From the NCBI GenBank assembly GCA_963695195.1, contig CAVOGE010000007.1, positions 248,001-312,000 on the forward strand: DNA of 64,000 nucleotides, written 5' to 3'. Positions 8,243 through 18,275 of the stretch are shown here, piece by piece. How positions within the stretch are numbered: position 1 is the first letter of the stretch; each line of letters starts with the position of its first letter. Position numbers and translations under genes: made by a program. This DNA is from CF-167 sp963695195. Lineage in GTDB: Bacteria > Chloroflexota > Limnocylindria > QHBO01. The notes beneath the pieces are model-generated. The model searched no databases, was not told the origin of the DNA, and saw only the letters and a program-made list of their open reading frames with translations.

Positions 8243-9730
8243 TCAGCGCTCGGAGGCTTCGACGCTCTTGGAGAGCGAGACGAGGAACTCGGCGTTGTTC
8301 TTCGTCTTGCCGAGCCGCTGCATGAGCAGCTCGATCCCCTCGTTCGGCCCGACCGCGGAGAGCATCCGCCGCATCGTCCAGGTCATCTTCAGGGAGTTCT
8401 CGTCGAGGAGCAGCTCCTCGCGGCGCGTGCCGGAGCGGAGGACATCGATGGCCGGGAAGATCCGCTTCTCGGACAGCTTCCGGTCCAGTGCCAGCTCCAT
8501 GTTGCCGGTCCCCTTGAACTCCTCGTAGATGACGTCGTCCATCCGTGAGCCGGTGTCGACCAGGCAGGTGGCGATGATGGTGAGGCTGCCGCCACCCTCG
8601 ATGTTGCGCGCTGCGCCGAAGAAGCGCTTGGGTGGGTAGAGAGCGATCGGGTCCACGCCGCCCGACAGCGTCTTGCCGGAGGCCGGCAGCGCCAGGTTGT
8701 AGGCGCGCGCCAGCCGGGTGATCGAGTCGAGCAGGATCACCACGTCACGGCCGGTCTCGACCTGGCGCTTGGCGATCTCGAGGGCCATCTCGGCCACGCG
8801 GGTGTGGTTCTCGGTCGGCTCGTCGAAGGTGGACGCATAGATGTCGCCCTTCACCGAGCGCTGCATGTCGGTGACCTCCTCCGGCCGCTCACCGATGAGC
8901 GCGACCATGAGCAGGGCTTCGGGGTAGTTGTCGGTGATGCCGTGCGCGATCTGCTTGAGCACGGTCGTCTTGCCGGCCTTGGCCGGCGACAGGATCAGGC
9001 CACGCTGCCCCTTGCCGATGGGGCTGATCAGGTTGATCAGTCGCTGGGTCAGGTTCTTCTGATCGGTCTCGATGTCGAACATCGAGTCGGGGAAGACCGG
9101 CACCAGCGTGTCGAAGTACGGGCGGCGGCGCGCGGTGTCGGGGTCGACCCCGTTGACCGTATCGACGCGCAGCAGGCCCCAGTACTTCTCCTGGTCCTTG
9201 GGCGGACGGGTCTGCCCCTCGACCTTGTCGCCGGTGCGCAGGCCGAAACGACGGACCTGGGACGAGCTGACGTAGATGTCGTCGGGCGACGGCATCACGC
9301 CGTTTACGCGCAGGAAGGCAAAGCCCTCGTCGACGATCTCCAGGATCCCGTTGGCGATGCCCGGCTTCCCGTTCTGCTCGTGCCGCGGCTGGGTTGGCGT
9401 CAGCGGCACCACGTCGAGCAGCTTGAGAATCAGGTCGGAGTGCTCGAGCTCCTCGGCGCCCTCGATCCCCATCTCGGTGCCGAGCTCGCGGAGCTCGTCC
9501 AGGCCCTTGGCCTGGAGGTCTGCGAGGTTCCACGACTCCTCGCCCCCGTCGCCCTCACGCGGGAACGGGCCGGCGAAGATCGACGAGTAGCCCGAGTTCC
9601 CGTACGACCCGGGACGCCGGTACTGGGTGCGGGGCGCCTGTCGGCGCGGACCTCCGCCTCCGCCTCCACCTCCGCCTTCGGGGCGACGGCGCGGGCGGCC
9701 CCGGCGGGGCTGGCGAGACTCGTCGTTCAT
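8243..9730 (-). CDS. rho: Transcription termination factor Rho
   Basis: Hexameric RNA-dependent ATPase that ends transcription. It opens with a basic Arg/Gly-rich segment containing a run of glycines (residues 1-60). A Rho_N-like helical part follows (about 68-106), then the RNA-binding cold-shock-like domain (about 122-200) and the ATPase core with P-loop SPAKAGKT (249-256). The ALIGERPEEVTDMQ and VVILLDSITRLARAYN motifs and a complete C-terminus are present. At 495 aa it is longer than the 419-aa E. coli protein because of the N-terminal insert, as in other GC-rich phyla. It has a 183-nt C-rich leader. Confidence 0.96.
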   Translation of the reverse strand: MNDESRQPRRGRPRRRPEGGGGGGGGGPRRQAPRTQYRRPGSYGNSGYSSIFAGPFPREGDGGEESWNLADLQAKGLDELRELGTEMGIEGAEELEHSDLILKLLDVVPLTPTQPRHEQNGKPGIANGILEIVDEGFAFLRVNGVMPSPDDIYVSSSQVRRFGLRTGDKVEGQTRPPKDQEKYWGLLRVDTVNGVDPDTARRRPYFDTLVPVFPDSMFDIETDQKNLTQRLINLISPIGKGQRGLILSPAKAGKTTVLKQIAHGITDNYPEALLMVALIGERPEEVTDMQRSVKGDIYASTFDEPTENHTRVAEMALEIAKRQVETGRDVVILLDSITRLARAYNLALPASGKTLSGGVDPIALYPPKRFFGAARNIEGGGSLTIIATCLVDTGSRMDDVIYEEFKGTGNMELALDRKLSEKRIFPAIDVLRSGTRREELLLDENSLKMTWTMRRMLSAVGPNEGIELLMQRLGKTKNNAEFLVSLSKSVEASER

Positions 9731-9913
9731 GAACGCCTCGGGTGCGCGGTGTGCTTCATGGGTAGGTTGCTGACCTCAAGGTGGGAGTTGCTCATCGGGT
9801 CGGCCCTGGGCTCCACATCGGAACAGCAGGGCGCGGGATCGGGTGCGAGGCGACAGGGCGAGAATCGGGTTCAGGCGTGTCGCACGCGTGCGGGGAAGTG
9901 CCGCGGCCGTCGA
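9731..9913 (-). promoter_or_regulatory. C-rich rho leader, possible autoregulatory Rho-utilisation region
   Basis: Read in the rho direction, positions 9731-9910 contain 77 C and 46 G (my count). This skew is typical of Rho loading sites. rho is autoregulated by early termination in its leader in E. coli; applying that here is inference. Confidence 0.4.
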
Positions 9914-11486
9914 TCAGACCTTGCGGGTCCCAGCTCGAGTGGTGATGTTGGGCCCGCCGTAACCGCTCATCTCACCGATGAGCCTGGCCCGGACCTGGCG
10001 GACGACCGGTCGCCAGTCCAGTGAATCATACCCGAGATGCGCAACCACCTGCTCGGCGCTCATCGCCATCCCCCGGCGCCACAGGCCGCGGAGCGTCTCG
10101 CCGGCACCGGGATTCCGCCACCATGTCTCCCCGTCGTGCGCCTTCAGGTGGTCGGTCAGCTGGGCATCGAGCATGAAGCAGCGCAGGTACCCCGCACCGT
10201 ACATGCCGCTGTCGATGCCCAGGTACCGCTCCTCAGGCTCGCGGACGCCGGTGAGCAGACCGGTGAGGCCGGCGTAGTCGGCCCGATGCAGCGCATCGTC
10301 GCCGCCGCGGTGCAGGCGCAACTCGTAGAGCAGCCAGGCGGCCAGGCGGCGCATGCTGACCAGATCGAAGAAGGCCGAGAAGTCGGCGAAGGCCTGCGCG
10401 TGCTCCGCCGGCATGCCCAGCATCTCCTCCAGCCAGGCCGGCTCGGTCCGGAGCCTATCGAAGGCCATCGCGTAGCCCTCGCTAACCGCCGCATCGCCCA
10501 GCTCGCGCAGCGACACGGGCAGCGACGCGTCGACGTGAAGGAAATGCTCGAGGTGGCCGGTCTCGTGCAACGCCGAGCTGTAGTCGTTCCAGCCGCCGCG
10601 CGGCTGGATCACCAGCCGAACGTCGCGCGGGGCGTTCACTACCGCCACGAAGGCGCGGGCCGACTTGTTCGGTCGGGCTTCCACGTCGAGCGTGGCTCCC
10701 GCTTGGCCGCGGAGGTCGATCCCCATGCCGCGCAGCGTGGCCTCCAGGGCAGGCATCAACCGGCGCCCGTCGAACCAGTTGTCCCAGCCACTGCCCCGAC
10801 CCAGATACCACAGGTCGGCCAGCGTGGCGTCGCCCTGCTCGATCTCGATCCTTGCCAGGAGGCGCCGCAGGGCCGCGAAGTAGGGCGTCTCGGATTCCGC
10901 CAGGAATGCCCGCATCTCCGCTCCGAGGAGATCGGGGTCGAAGCCGCGCGTCACCCGAACAAGGTCAACGTAGTCGGCATAGCCGAGCTCGGTCGCCATC
11001 TCGTGGATCCGGGCGAGCCGCTCCGCCCGCAGCGGATTGACCGCTTCAACGGCCTCGCGATACGAGGCGAACAGGGCGTTGCGCTCAGCGCGGCCACTGA
11101 TCTCGCTGATCCGGGGGCCGACGGCGCGAAACGGCAACCGTTCCCCGCGCCAGATCACCACCGCGCTCGCCTCGGCCGTGCCGATCGCATCGGTCAGCGC
11201 CACCGACCTCGCGTTCGATGAATCCGTCGGTGGCGAAGGCCAGCAACGCGCGGTTGCGATTCGTCTCCGGGCCGCCCGCCTCGACAAGCGCGCGGAGCGC
11301 ATCAACCGCGCCGCGGCTGAAGAGCGCGGCATGGCGGGCGTGGATCGGCTCAAGGGCAAGCTCGTCGCGCAGCCCGGCGAGGTGCTGGTACTGCTCCTCC
11401 TCTGACTCGGCGAGGAACGCCTCAGCGTCGCGCTCGTAGGCGGGTCGGTCGAAGGCGGCCGTCCGGCCGCTGCTGCGCGGGCTCAT
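9914..11486 (-). pseudogene. M3-like (oligoendopeptidase-type) zinc metallopeptidase, split by a one-base frameshift
   Basis: Two frames together make one protein of about 524 residues. Frame 1 runs from the ATG at 11486 (MSPRSSGRTAAF) to about FATDGFIERE near 11208. Frame 2 continues with SVALTDAIGTAEASAVVIW to the stop at 9914. Removing one base around 11207 restores a continuous reading frame. The catalytic motif HETGH is in SALHETGHLEHFLH, with a downstream glutamate in SEGYAMAF. The fold resembles the thermostable carboxypeptidase/M3 group, which cleaves oligopeptides in the cytoplasm. The gene begins 4 nt after pyrG, so it is the second gene of that unit. It may be intact in the organism if the extra base is a sequence error. 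Confidence 0.75.
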
Positions 11487-11490
11487 CGGC

Positions 11491-13188
<1,698 letters not shown>

Positions 13189-13285
13189 CGCTCGGCTCCC
13201 TCTGCCTGGTGGCTCAAGCGCGCTGCCTGAATCGGGCAATGCGCGAGCACGGACGCCAACGCCACACTCGGGAGGTCAGTCTAGC

Positions 13286-13304
13286 GCACCGACGGCGCCG
13301 GTGC
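13286..13304 (-). terminator. Short hairpin after the GNAT gene
   Basis: Six pairs, GCACCG with CGGTGC, around a 7-nt loop, 9 nt after the GNAT stop. No T run follows on the minus strand, so it is weak. Confidence 0.25.
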
Positions 13305-13312
13305 CCGGCGGA

Positions 13313-14269
13313 TCAACCGGTCGCGAAACGGTAGTGCCAGACGTGCCACGCGCGGGCGTCAGGATCGTGTCCCGCCCGATGCATGGCGGCCAGCATCGGC
13401 GCGTTCTCGGTATCCACGTCGGACAGGAGCCGGCGCAGCCCCCGTGTGCGCGCCGTGCGAGCAGCCGCCGCCAACAGCTCGTCGATGTATCCGCGCCCAC
13501 GGTGCTCGGGCAGAACGCCGACGTGGATGATCGTCCCGGTATCCGGCTCGTCGAAGGCGGAGACGGCCACGTATCCGGCGAGCGAGCCGCCGGAATCTTC
13601 CCCCACCAGCCACGAGGCCTCGTCGCCGGCTCCGATATAGCCCAGCATCTCGCGACCCCACCCGTCCGGCCCGCACAGCCCTACGTAGTGGCGATCGTTG
13701 CGGTCGAGCGTGTCCGCGATCCCGCGCGCCATGGCCGCGGCGTACGCGTCTCGCCCGATCTCGCCCAGGGATCGGAAGCCGAGGCGGGACGGGCCGGGTA
13801 GCGGGCCGGGCAACAGACCGCGGTGGTCGGACCAGACAAACCCCTGCTTCTCCTGGAACAGGCCGAAGCCGCCCGATTCGAGCGCGGAGCGCCACGCGGC
13901 AAGGTGGGGCTGCGATTCCGCGTTCAGCCTGGAGTCCAGCGTCTGTGTGCCCGGCGGCAGCGCTGCAGCGGCCGCTTCGAGCAGACCGCTGGCGGACTCA
14001 TCGGCGCCAGCGCCCTCGTCTGCCAGCCAGGGGGCCAGCAGCCTATGCTCAATGGTGGTGAGGCCGCAGCCCACCGGCAGCGCCGCGATCGCGAGCCGCC
14101 CGACCATGCCGCGTCCGTCCTCTGCCACCAGGCACCATTCCGGCCGGCTTTCGCCGTCTCGCCACATCTCGGCGAAGTCGGCCTCCAGGCGGTCGGCCAA
14201 CGCTCCGTTACCCGCCAGCCGTGCGAAAGCGGCAAGCTCGGAACGGGCGATCGAGCGAACCGTGACCAT
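13313..14269 (-). CDS. GNAT family N-acetyltransferase
   Basis: 318-residue protein whose C-terminal domain has the acetyl-CoA-binding loop of GNAT enzymes: TGTIIHVGVLPEHRGRGY followed by IDELLAAAA, and a late segment SDVDTENAPMLAAMHRAG. The N-terminal half (MVTVRSIARSELAAFARLAG, then VAEDGRGMVGRLAIAALPV) looks like a degenerate second GNAT domain, so this may be a tandem type. The acceptor is unknown. The ATG at 14269 is only 18 nt from the ATG of the divergent prenyltransferase gene. The frame open further upstream is shadow of that gene. Confidence 0.75.
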   Translation of the reverse strand: MVTVRSIARSELAAFARLAGNGALADRLEADFAEMWRDGESRPEWCLVAEDGRGMVGRLAIAALPVGCGLTTIEHRLLAPWLADEGAGADESASGLLEAAAAALPPGTQTLDSRLNAESQPHLAAWRSALESGGFGLFQEKQGFVWSDHRGLLPGPLPGPSRLGFRSLGEIGRDAYAAAMARGIADTLDRNDRHYVGLCGPDGWGREMLGYIGAGDEASWLVGEDSGGSLAGYVAVSAFDEPDTGTIIHVGVLPEHRGRGYIDELLAAAARTARTRGLRRLLSDVDTENAPMLAAMHRAGHDPDARAWHVWHYRFATG

Positions 14270-14274
14270 GCGCC

Positions 14275-14281
14275 TATCATC
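14275..14281. promoter_or_regulatory. Overlapping -10 boxes for the divergent GNAT and UbiA genes
   Basis: Plus strand TATCAT (14275-14280) is 7 nt before the ATG at 14288. On the minus strand GATGAT (14276-14281) is 6 nt before the ATG at 14269. Only 18 nt separate the two start codons, so each promoter must extend into the other gene. Confidence 0.4.
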
Positions 14282-14287
14282 GCCGAC

Positions 14288-15097
14288 ATGCCCGCGGCAT
14301 TGCGCCTGATCCATCCCGCGCCGGCCGCGGCCGTTGTGGCCCTCTCGGCGGCACTGGGCGCGATCCTCGCCACCCAGGCGGGCCTGCCCCTCGGCGAACG
14401 CTGGGCGTTGATCGTTGCAAGCGTGGCCGGCTCGCAGGTCTTCACCGGCGCCAGCAACGACCTCGCCGATCGCGGGCGCGACTTCGCGGTCCGACCGGAG
14501 AAGCCACTTCCCTCGGGCGAGCTGAGCATCAACGCGGCAGCCTGGATTGCGTCCGCTGGCCTGGCGCTGCAGCTGGTCGCCTCGTGGCGCCTCGGGACGC
14601 TGCCGCTGGCGCTCGGCGCGCTCGCCTCGATCTCGGCGCTGGCCTACAACCTCGCGCTCTCGCGAACGCCGTTCTCGCCGGTCCCCTACCTGGTCAGCTT
14701 TGGCCTGCTCCCCGCCTGGATCGCCGCCGGGATCGGGGTCCCGCTCGAGCGGGTGCTGCCGGCGATCCCGCTGGTGGCCCCCTTCGCCGTCGCAGCACAC
14801 CTGGCCAACACCCTGCGCGACTTCCCTGCCGACGCGGCCGCCGGCTCGCGGAGCCTGGCCCAACTGCTCGGCGCGGAACGCAGCCGTCTCCTCGCCGTCG
14901 GGCTCGCGCTGGCGGTGGGACTCGGCGTCGGGGCGGCTCTGGCGTTGAGCGAAGGCGTGACGCCGCCGGTGATCGCGCTGGGGCTGGTCGGACTCGTGGC
15001 GGTTGCGCAGGGGGCGGGGAGCGATCGGCGCCTCTGGTACGGGATCCTGGTCGCGGCCGTGTGCTGGACCGCGGCCTGGGCGCTGAGCACCGGCTGA
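14288..15097 (+). CDS. UbiA family prenyltransferase (MenA/chlorophyll synthase-like)
   Basis: Integral membrane enzyme that attaches a prenyl chain to an aromatic or other acceptor using an isoprenyl diphosphate. The first Asp-rich motif NDLADRGRD (residues 57-65, NDxxDxxxD) and the second, NTLRDFPADAAAG, coordinate magnesium. About eight hydrophobic segments fill the 269-residue protein. The family includes MenA, chlorophyll synthases and heme O synthase; motif spacing does not settle which. The ATG at 14288 follows a -10 box by 7 nt. It is convergent with a small membrane-protein gene across a terminator hairpin. Confidence 0.82.
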   Translation: MPAALRLIHPAPAAAVVALSAALGAILATQAGLPLGERWALIVASVAGSQVFTGASNDLADRGRDFAVRPEKPLPSGELSINAAAWIASAGLALQLVASWRLGTLPLALGALASISALAYNLALSRTPFSPVPYLVSFGLLPAWIAAGIGVPLERVLPAIPLVAPFAVAAHLANTLRDFPADAAAGSRSLAQLLGAERSRLLAVGLALAVGLGVGAALALSEGVTPPVIALGLVGLVAVAQGAGSDRRLWYGILVAAVCWTAAWALSTG

Positions 15098-15108
15098 GGG
15101 CAACGGAA

Positions 15109-15131
15109 AGGGCGCCTGCTGGAGGCGCCCT
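15109..15131. terminator. Bidirectional terminator hairpin between convergent genes
   Basis: Perfect 8-bp stem AGGGCGCC/GGCGCCCT with a 7-nt loop, 11 nt after the prenyltransferase stop and 28 nt from the small-protein stop on the other strand. On the minus strand it is followed by TTCC. Confidence 0.7.
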
Positions 15132-15159
15132 CATCGGCCTTCTGGTCGGATCCGGCCGG

Positions 15160-15312
15160 TCAGACCGCGTCCTCGATCTCGAGATCTTCGTCGTCGGCTT
15201 CCTCGGTGAGCTTGAGCCACACGAAAAGCCCGGCCAGGACGGTGAGCGGGATCACGATCAGCGCTGCCAGCAGCGCGCCGATGGTTACGAACAGGACCTT
15301 GAGTATCTTCAT
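15160..15312 (-). CDS. 50-residue single-span membrane protein
   Basis: Very small protein: a short basic N-terminus (MKILK), one long hydrophobic span (about residues 6-35), and an acidic tail with eight Asp/Glu (EEADDEDLEIED). This charge pattern suggests the N-terminus-out or a hairpin is unlikely and the acidic tail faces one side. A GGGAG stretch lies upstream of the ATG at 15312. It starts 28 nt after the internally duplicated protein gene and probably shares its transcript. Family not recognised. Confidence 0.55.
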   Translation of the reverse strand: MKILKVLFVTIGALLAALIVIPLTVLAGLFVWLKLTEEADDEDLEIEDAV

Positions 15313-15340
15313 CGCCGGGTTCTCCCTGGTGCGCGGATCG

Positions 15341-15844
15341 TCACTGCGCGCCGTCTCGTTGCTGTGGTGCTTCCCCGATTCTAGCCAAGATGTCGTCCTT
15401 CGTGAACTCGACCAGCTGGTGGGCGGTTGATCCCGTGGAGCCGGACATGAGCAGCCGAAGGACGAAGGAGCCCTCCTGCTCGAAGAAGAAGAGCTCGCGC
15501 ACCTTCTGGGCGTCGACGTAGGCACCGATCACGCGCAGCGCCTGCTCGTAGTAGTTGGCCAGGTCCGCCTCGGGGACCTCGGGCTTGCCGCCGGCCCGTC
15601 GCGCCGCTGCCTCATCCATGAGCTCGGCGATCCGCTCGTCGGTCAGCTCGATCGTGCGCTTCGCCAGGGACCCGCTCGACTCCGACCAGGCCCCGGCGTT
15701 CGGAATGGTCAGCGCCTGGAGGATGAACCCGCCGTCCAACTCGAGGAGGAGCAGCTCCTTGAAGCGCTCGTGATCGGCGTATGAGCCGATGGTGCGGAGC
15801 ACCTCTTCCCAGTCCTGCCGGGGGCTCCCGTCGTAGATCCGCAT
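15341..15844 (-). CDS. Internally duplicated cytoplasmic protein of unknown function
   Basis: 167 residues made of two similar halves: about 12-78 (WEEVLRTIGSYADHERFKEL, then GGFILQAL and TIELTDERIAELMDEA) and about 99-159 (YEQALRVIGAYVDAQKVREL, then GSFVLRLL and LVEFTKDDILARIGEA). Each repeat reads as a helix, two strands and a helix. No signal peptide or membrane segment, and no catalytic motif. The linker is Ala/Arg/Gly-rich. It precedes the 50-residue membrane protein by 28 nt. I do not recognise a named family. Confidence 0.65.
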   Translation of the reverse strand: MRIYDGSPRQDWEEVLRTIGSYADHERFKELLLLELDGGFILQALTIPNAGAWSESSGSLAKRTIELTDERIAELMDEAAARRAGGKPEVPEADLANYYEQALRVIGAYVDAQKVRELFFFEQEGSFVLRLLMSGSTGSTAHQLVEFTKDDILARIGEAPQQRDGAQ

Positions 15845-15919
15845 CAGAGCACTCCACCCTTACTCGTGCTGTACCGGGGTACCGCAGCAGGATACTCCAG
15901 CTGTGCAGCCTCACCGCGA

Positions 15920-16864
15920 CTATGCGGACGCCGGCTCCCGCTGCGCGGCCATTGCCACCGCGATCTGGGCGGCGGTCCGGGCGTTGTTCACGATCAGGCC
16001 GATGTTGGTGCGCAGCGTTCGGCCACCCGACAGATCTGCGACCCGCGCCAGCACGTACGGCGTCACCGCGCCCCCGCTGATCCGATCGGCGCTCGCCGCC
16101 AAGGTGGCCGCCTCGATCCAGCCGGCCATCTCGTCTGCCCCGATGGCCAACTCCGCCGGCGGAGGCTGCACGATGAGCAGCCCTCCGGCGCCAGGGATGG
16201 CGAAATGCCGACTGATGGCCCGTGCGGCAGCCTCGGCCCCATCGACTCGGTGTGGCAGGTCAATCCCGGCACTCCTGCTGTAGAAGGCGGGCATCTCCCC
16301 GACGCCATAGCCGATGATCGGCACACGCCGGGTCTCGAGCAGTTCAACGGTCGCCGGCAGGTCGAGGATCGACTTGGCACCGCTGCTCACTACCGCCACC
16401 GGTGTGGCGGCCAGCTCATCGATGTCGCTGCTCACGTCGAACGAGACCGATGCGCCTCGGTGCACGCCACCGATGCCGCCCGTCGCGAAGAGGCGCACGC
16501 CGGCCATCGCGGCGATCCGCATGGTGGCGCTGACCGTCGTCGATGCCAGCCGCCCGGCCGCCAGCAGCGGACCGAGGTCGCGCGACGCAGCCTTCGCCGG
16601 CTGCGTGCCCGGGTCGGCAAGCCGCTCGAGCACCTCTCGCGGCGCGCCAAGCAGGAGCCGGCCATCATCCACGGCGGCGGTGGCCGGGATCGCGCCCGCG
16701 TCCCGCACCGCCGTCTCGGCGGCGAGGGCGGTCTCGAGGTTGTGCGGGAGCGGCAGACCCTGGGCGATCAGGCTCGACTCGAGCGCCACCACCGGCCGTC
16801 CGTCGCGGAGCGCCGCGATGACCTCGTCGGAGACCCAAAGAAGTGCCGCATCCATGGCGATCAC
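15920..16864 (-). CDS. psuG: Pseudouridine-5'-phosphate glycosidase
   Basis: Splits pseudouridine 5'-phosphate into uracil and ribose 5-phosphate (physiologically the cleavage direction). Family signatures are VVALESSLIAQGLP near the N-terminus, TVSATMRIAAMAGVRLFATG, GGVHRGA, and the VVSSGAKSILD and IGYGVGEMPAFYS segments. At 314 aa it matches the family. The GTG at 16864 overlaps the kinase stop as GTGA; an ATG at 16855 is an alternative. It lies directly after a PfkB-type kinase that can make the phosphorylated substrate, so the two form a pseudouridine salvage pair. Confidence 0.93.
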   Translation of the reverse strand: MIAMDAALLWVSDEVIAALRDGRPVVALESSLIAQGLPLPHNLETALAAETAVRDAGAIPATAAVDDGRLLLGAPREVLERLADPGTQPAKAASRDLGPLLAAGRLASTTVSATMRIAAMAGVRLFATGGIGGVHRGASVSFDVSSDIDELAATPVAVVSSGAKSILDLPATVELLETRRVPIIGYGVGEMPAFYSRSAGIDLPHRVDGAEAAARAISRHFAIPGAGGLLIVQPPPAELAIGADEMAGWIEAATLAASADRISGGAVTPYVLARVADLSGGRTLRTNIGLIVNNARTAAQIAVAMAAQREPASA

Positions 16865-17754
16865 GGTAGTCCCTGGGCGCCGAAGACGCCGGCCACCCGT
16901 GCCCCCAGTTCAGTCGCCGCGTCCATCGCCCGCCGCACGGCGTCCGCGGCCGGTGGCCACGGCTCATCGAGGAGCGCCGCGATCAGGCCCGCGGCGTATG
17001 CGTCCCCAGCGCCGGTGGCATCCACCACGTCGACGCTGCGTCCGGGGACATCAATCGTTTCGGCTGGCCCGGCGGCGGATGATCCCTCGGCTCCACCGGT
17101 GACGATCGCCCAGGTTCCTGGAAACGTCGCCTGGAGCGCCGCCGCGGCTGCGGCGAGTGACTCGATTCGTGTGCCCATCAGCGACGATGCCTCGTCTCGA
17201 CTAAAGACCAGCAACGCCGCGCCCGACGTCGCGAGGCGCGCCCGCGCACGCGCCGCCCGAGCCGGGTCGGCCGGGAGTGAGCCACCGCCCACGCTCACCC
17301 TCGCGGCGACCGCGAGGTCGCCCACGGACGCGGCGAGCGCATCGCCGGTGGCGTCATCGGCCAGTGCGTACGCAGAGCAATGGACCCAATCAGCTCCAGC
17401 ACAGGCCGCCGCGGCGACGGCGGCGTCCAGGGTGACGCGATCGGACAGCATCGCGCGCTCCCCGCGGGCATCGAGCAGGGCCACGACGACCGCGCTCCGG
17501 GCAGCGGCGAGCGGATGGAGCTCAACCCCTTCGGCGGCCAGCGAGGACCGCAGGATGCGGCCCGCAACGTCATCGGCAACCGGCGCCGCCAGGGAGACCG
17601 AGACGCCCTGTCGCGCCAGCTGCACGGCCACGTTCGCCCCCTGGCCACCCGGGCCAAGCTGGACGGCGGCCGGAACGTCGGCTCCCGGGCGCAGCGGCGC
17701 GCTGGGGCGGACGGTCACATCCAGCGTGCAGTCCCCGATCACCGCGACGCGCAT
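16861..17754 (-). CDS. psuK: PfkB-family carbohydrate kinase, likely pseudouridine kinase
   Basis: Ribokinase-fold kinase of 297 residues. The N-terminal GG segment (GPGGQGANVAVQLARQG) and the C-terminal catalytic/anion-hole motif VDATGAGDAYAAGLI are both intact. Adjacency to psuG with a 4-nt overlap suggests pseudouridine is the substrate; that assignment rests on context, since motifs alone do not separate it from ribokinase. The ATG at 17754 overlaps the DUF2203 stop (TGATG). GTG codons at 17757 and 17760 are alternatives. Confidence 0.8.
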   Translation of the reverse strand: MRVAVIGDCTLDVTVRPSAPLRPGADVPAAVQLGPGGQGANVAVQLARQGVSVSLAAPVADDVAGRILRSSLAAEGVELHPLAAARSAVVVALLDARGERAMLSDRVTLDAAVAAAACAGADWVHCSAYALADDATGDALAASVGDLAVAARVSVGGGSLPADPARAARARARLATSGAALLVFSRDEASSLMGTRIESLAAAAAALQATFPGTWAIVTGGAEGSSAAGPAETIDVPGRSVDVVDATGAGDAYAAGLIAALLDEPWPPAADAVRRAMDAATELGARVAGVFGAQGLP

Positions 17755-18149
17755 CACCACGGCTTGCGGCTGGTATAGCCCTCATCGGTCCCGTGCCAGA
17801 ACGCGACCTGCGGGTCGGACAGGCGCCAGCAGAGCCAGATCTGAGCCCCATCCCGTTCCGCGGGGAAATCGATCAGCCCCATCTCGATGTCGCGGAGCTC
17901 AACCCCGAGATCCGACAGGTGCGCGAGCAGGATCCGCATCCCCTCCCGGATCTGCCCCACCTCGGTCTCGCGTCGGCTCCCCTCGGCGGCCGCGGTCGGG
18001 TTGCCGTTCGACCCGATCTGCCGGTGCATCTCGATGTGCGCAGCATCGAGCCGCCGCTGCTCCACGGCGAGCTGCAGCAGGACCGCCCGTACCTGCGGGA
18101 CGAGGGCGTTGGCTTCCTCGATGGTGAAACTGCGTCGTGCTTCGGGCAT
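17754..18149 (-). CDS. DUF2203 family protein
   Basis: 131-residue soluble protein. It matches the DUF2203 pattern: RSFTIEEANALVPQVRAVL at the N-terminus, a helical middle, then LSDLGVELRDIEMGLIDFPAERDG and the C-terminal WLCWRLSDPQVAFWHGTDEGY. Function of the family is unknown. It is the first gene of a three-gene unit with the kinase and psuG. The ATG at 18149 has a TACCAT box 7 nt before it. The long open frame upstream is shadow of the divergent ureohydrolase gene. Confidence 0.85.
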   Translation of the reverse strand: MPEARRSFTIEEANALVPQVRAVLLQLAVEQRRLDAAHIEMHRQIGSNGNPTAAAEGSRRETEVGQIREGMRILLAHLSDLGVELRDIEMGLIDFPAERDGAQIWLCWRLSDPQVAFWHGTDEGYTSRKPW

Positions 18150-18156
18150 CGGGCGG

Positions 18157-18162
18157 ATGGTA
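18157..18162 (-). promoter_or_regulatory. -10 box of leaderless promoter for DUF2203-psuK-psuG
   Basis: TACCAT on the minus strand, 7 nt before the ATG at 18149. Confidence 0.45.
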
Positions 18163-18191
18163 GCAAAGGGCCGTCGCCTTGCCGGCTCTGG

Positions 18192-18197
18192 TAGCAT
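18192..18197 (+). promoter_or_regulatory. -10 box upstream of the ureohydrolase gene
   Basis: TAGCAT within the 11-mer TAGCATCGGTC, which is also found at the HD-gene promoter (1385-1395). Here it would give a leader of about 75 nt that ends with AGGAGG at 18255-18260, 15 nt before the ATG. Confidence 0.35.
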
Positions 18198-18275
18198 CGG
18201 TCGCACTTCCACCGCGGGCCAGCTCCGCGCCGCGACGGCGCCCGCACCGTCAGCAGGAGGCGTCAGCCATCGCCG

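Noticed and set aside
13313..15103. A single 596-codon minus-strand frame through the GNAT gene and the UbiA gene
   Set aside because: The upstream half is a shadow of the well-supported UbiA prenyltransferase on the other strand; the GNAT gene starts at 14269.
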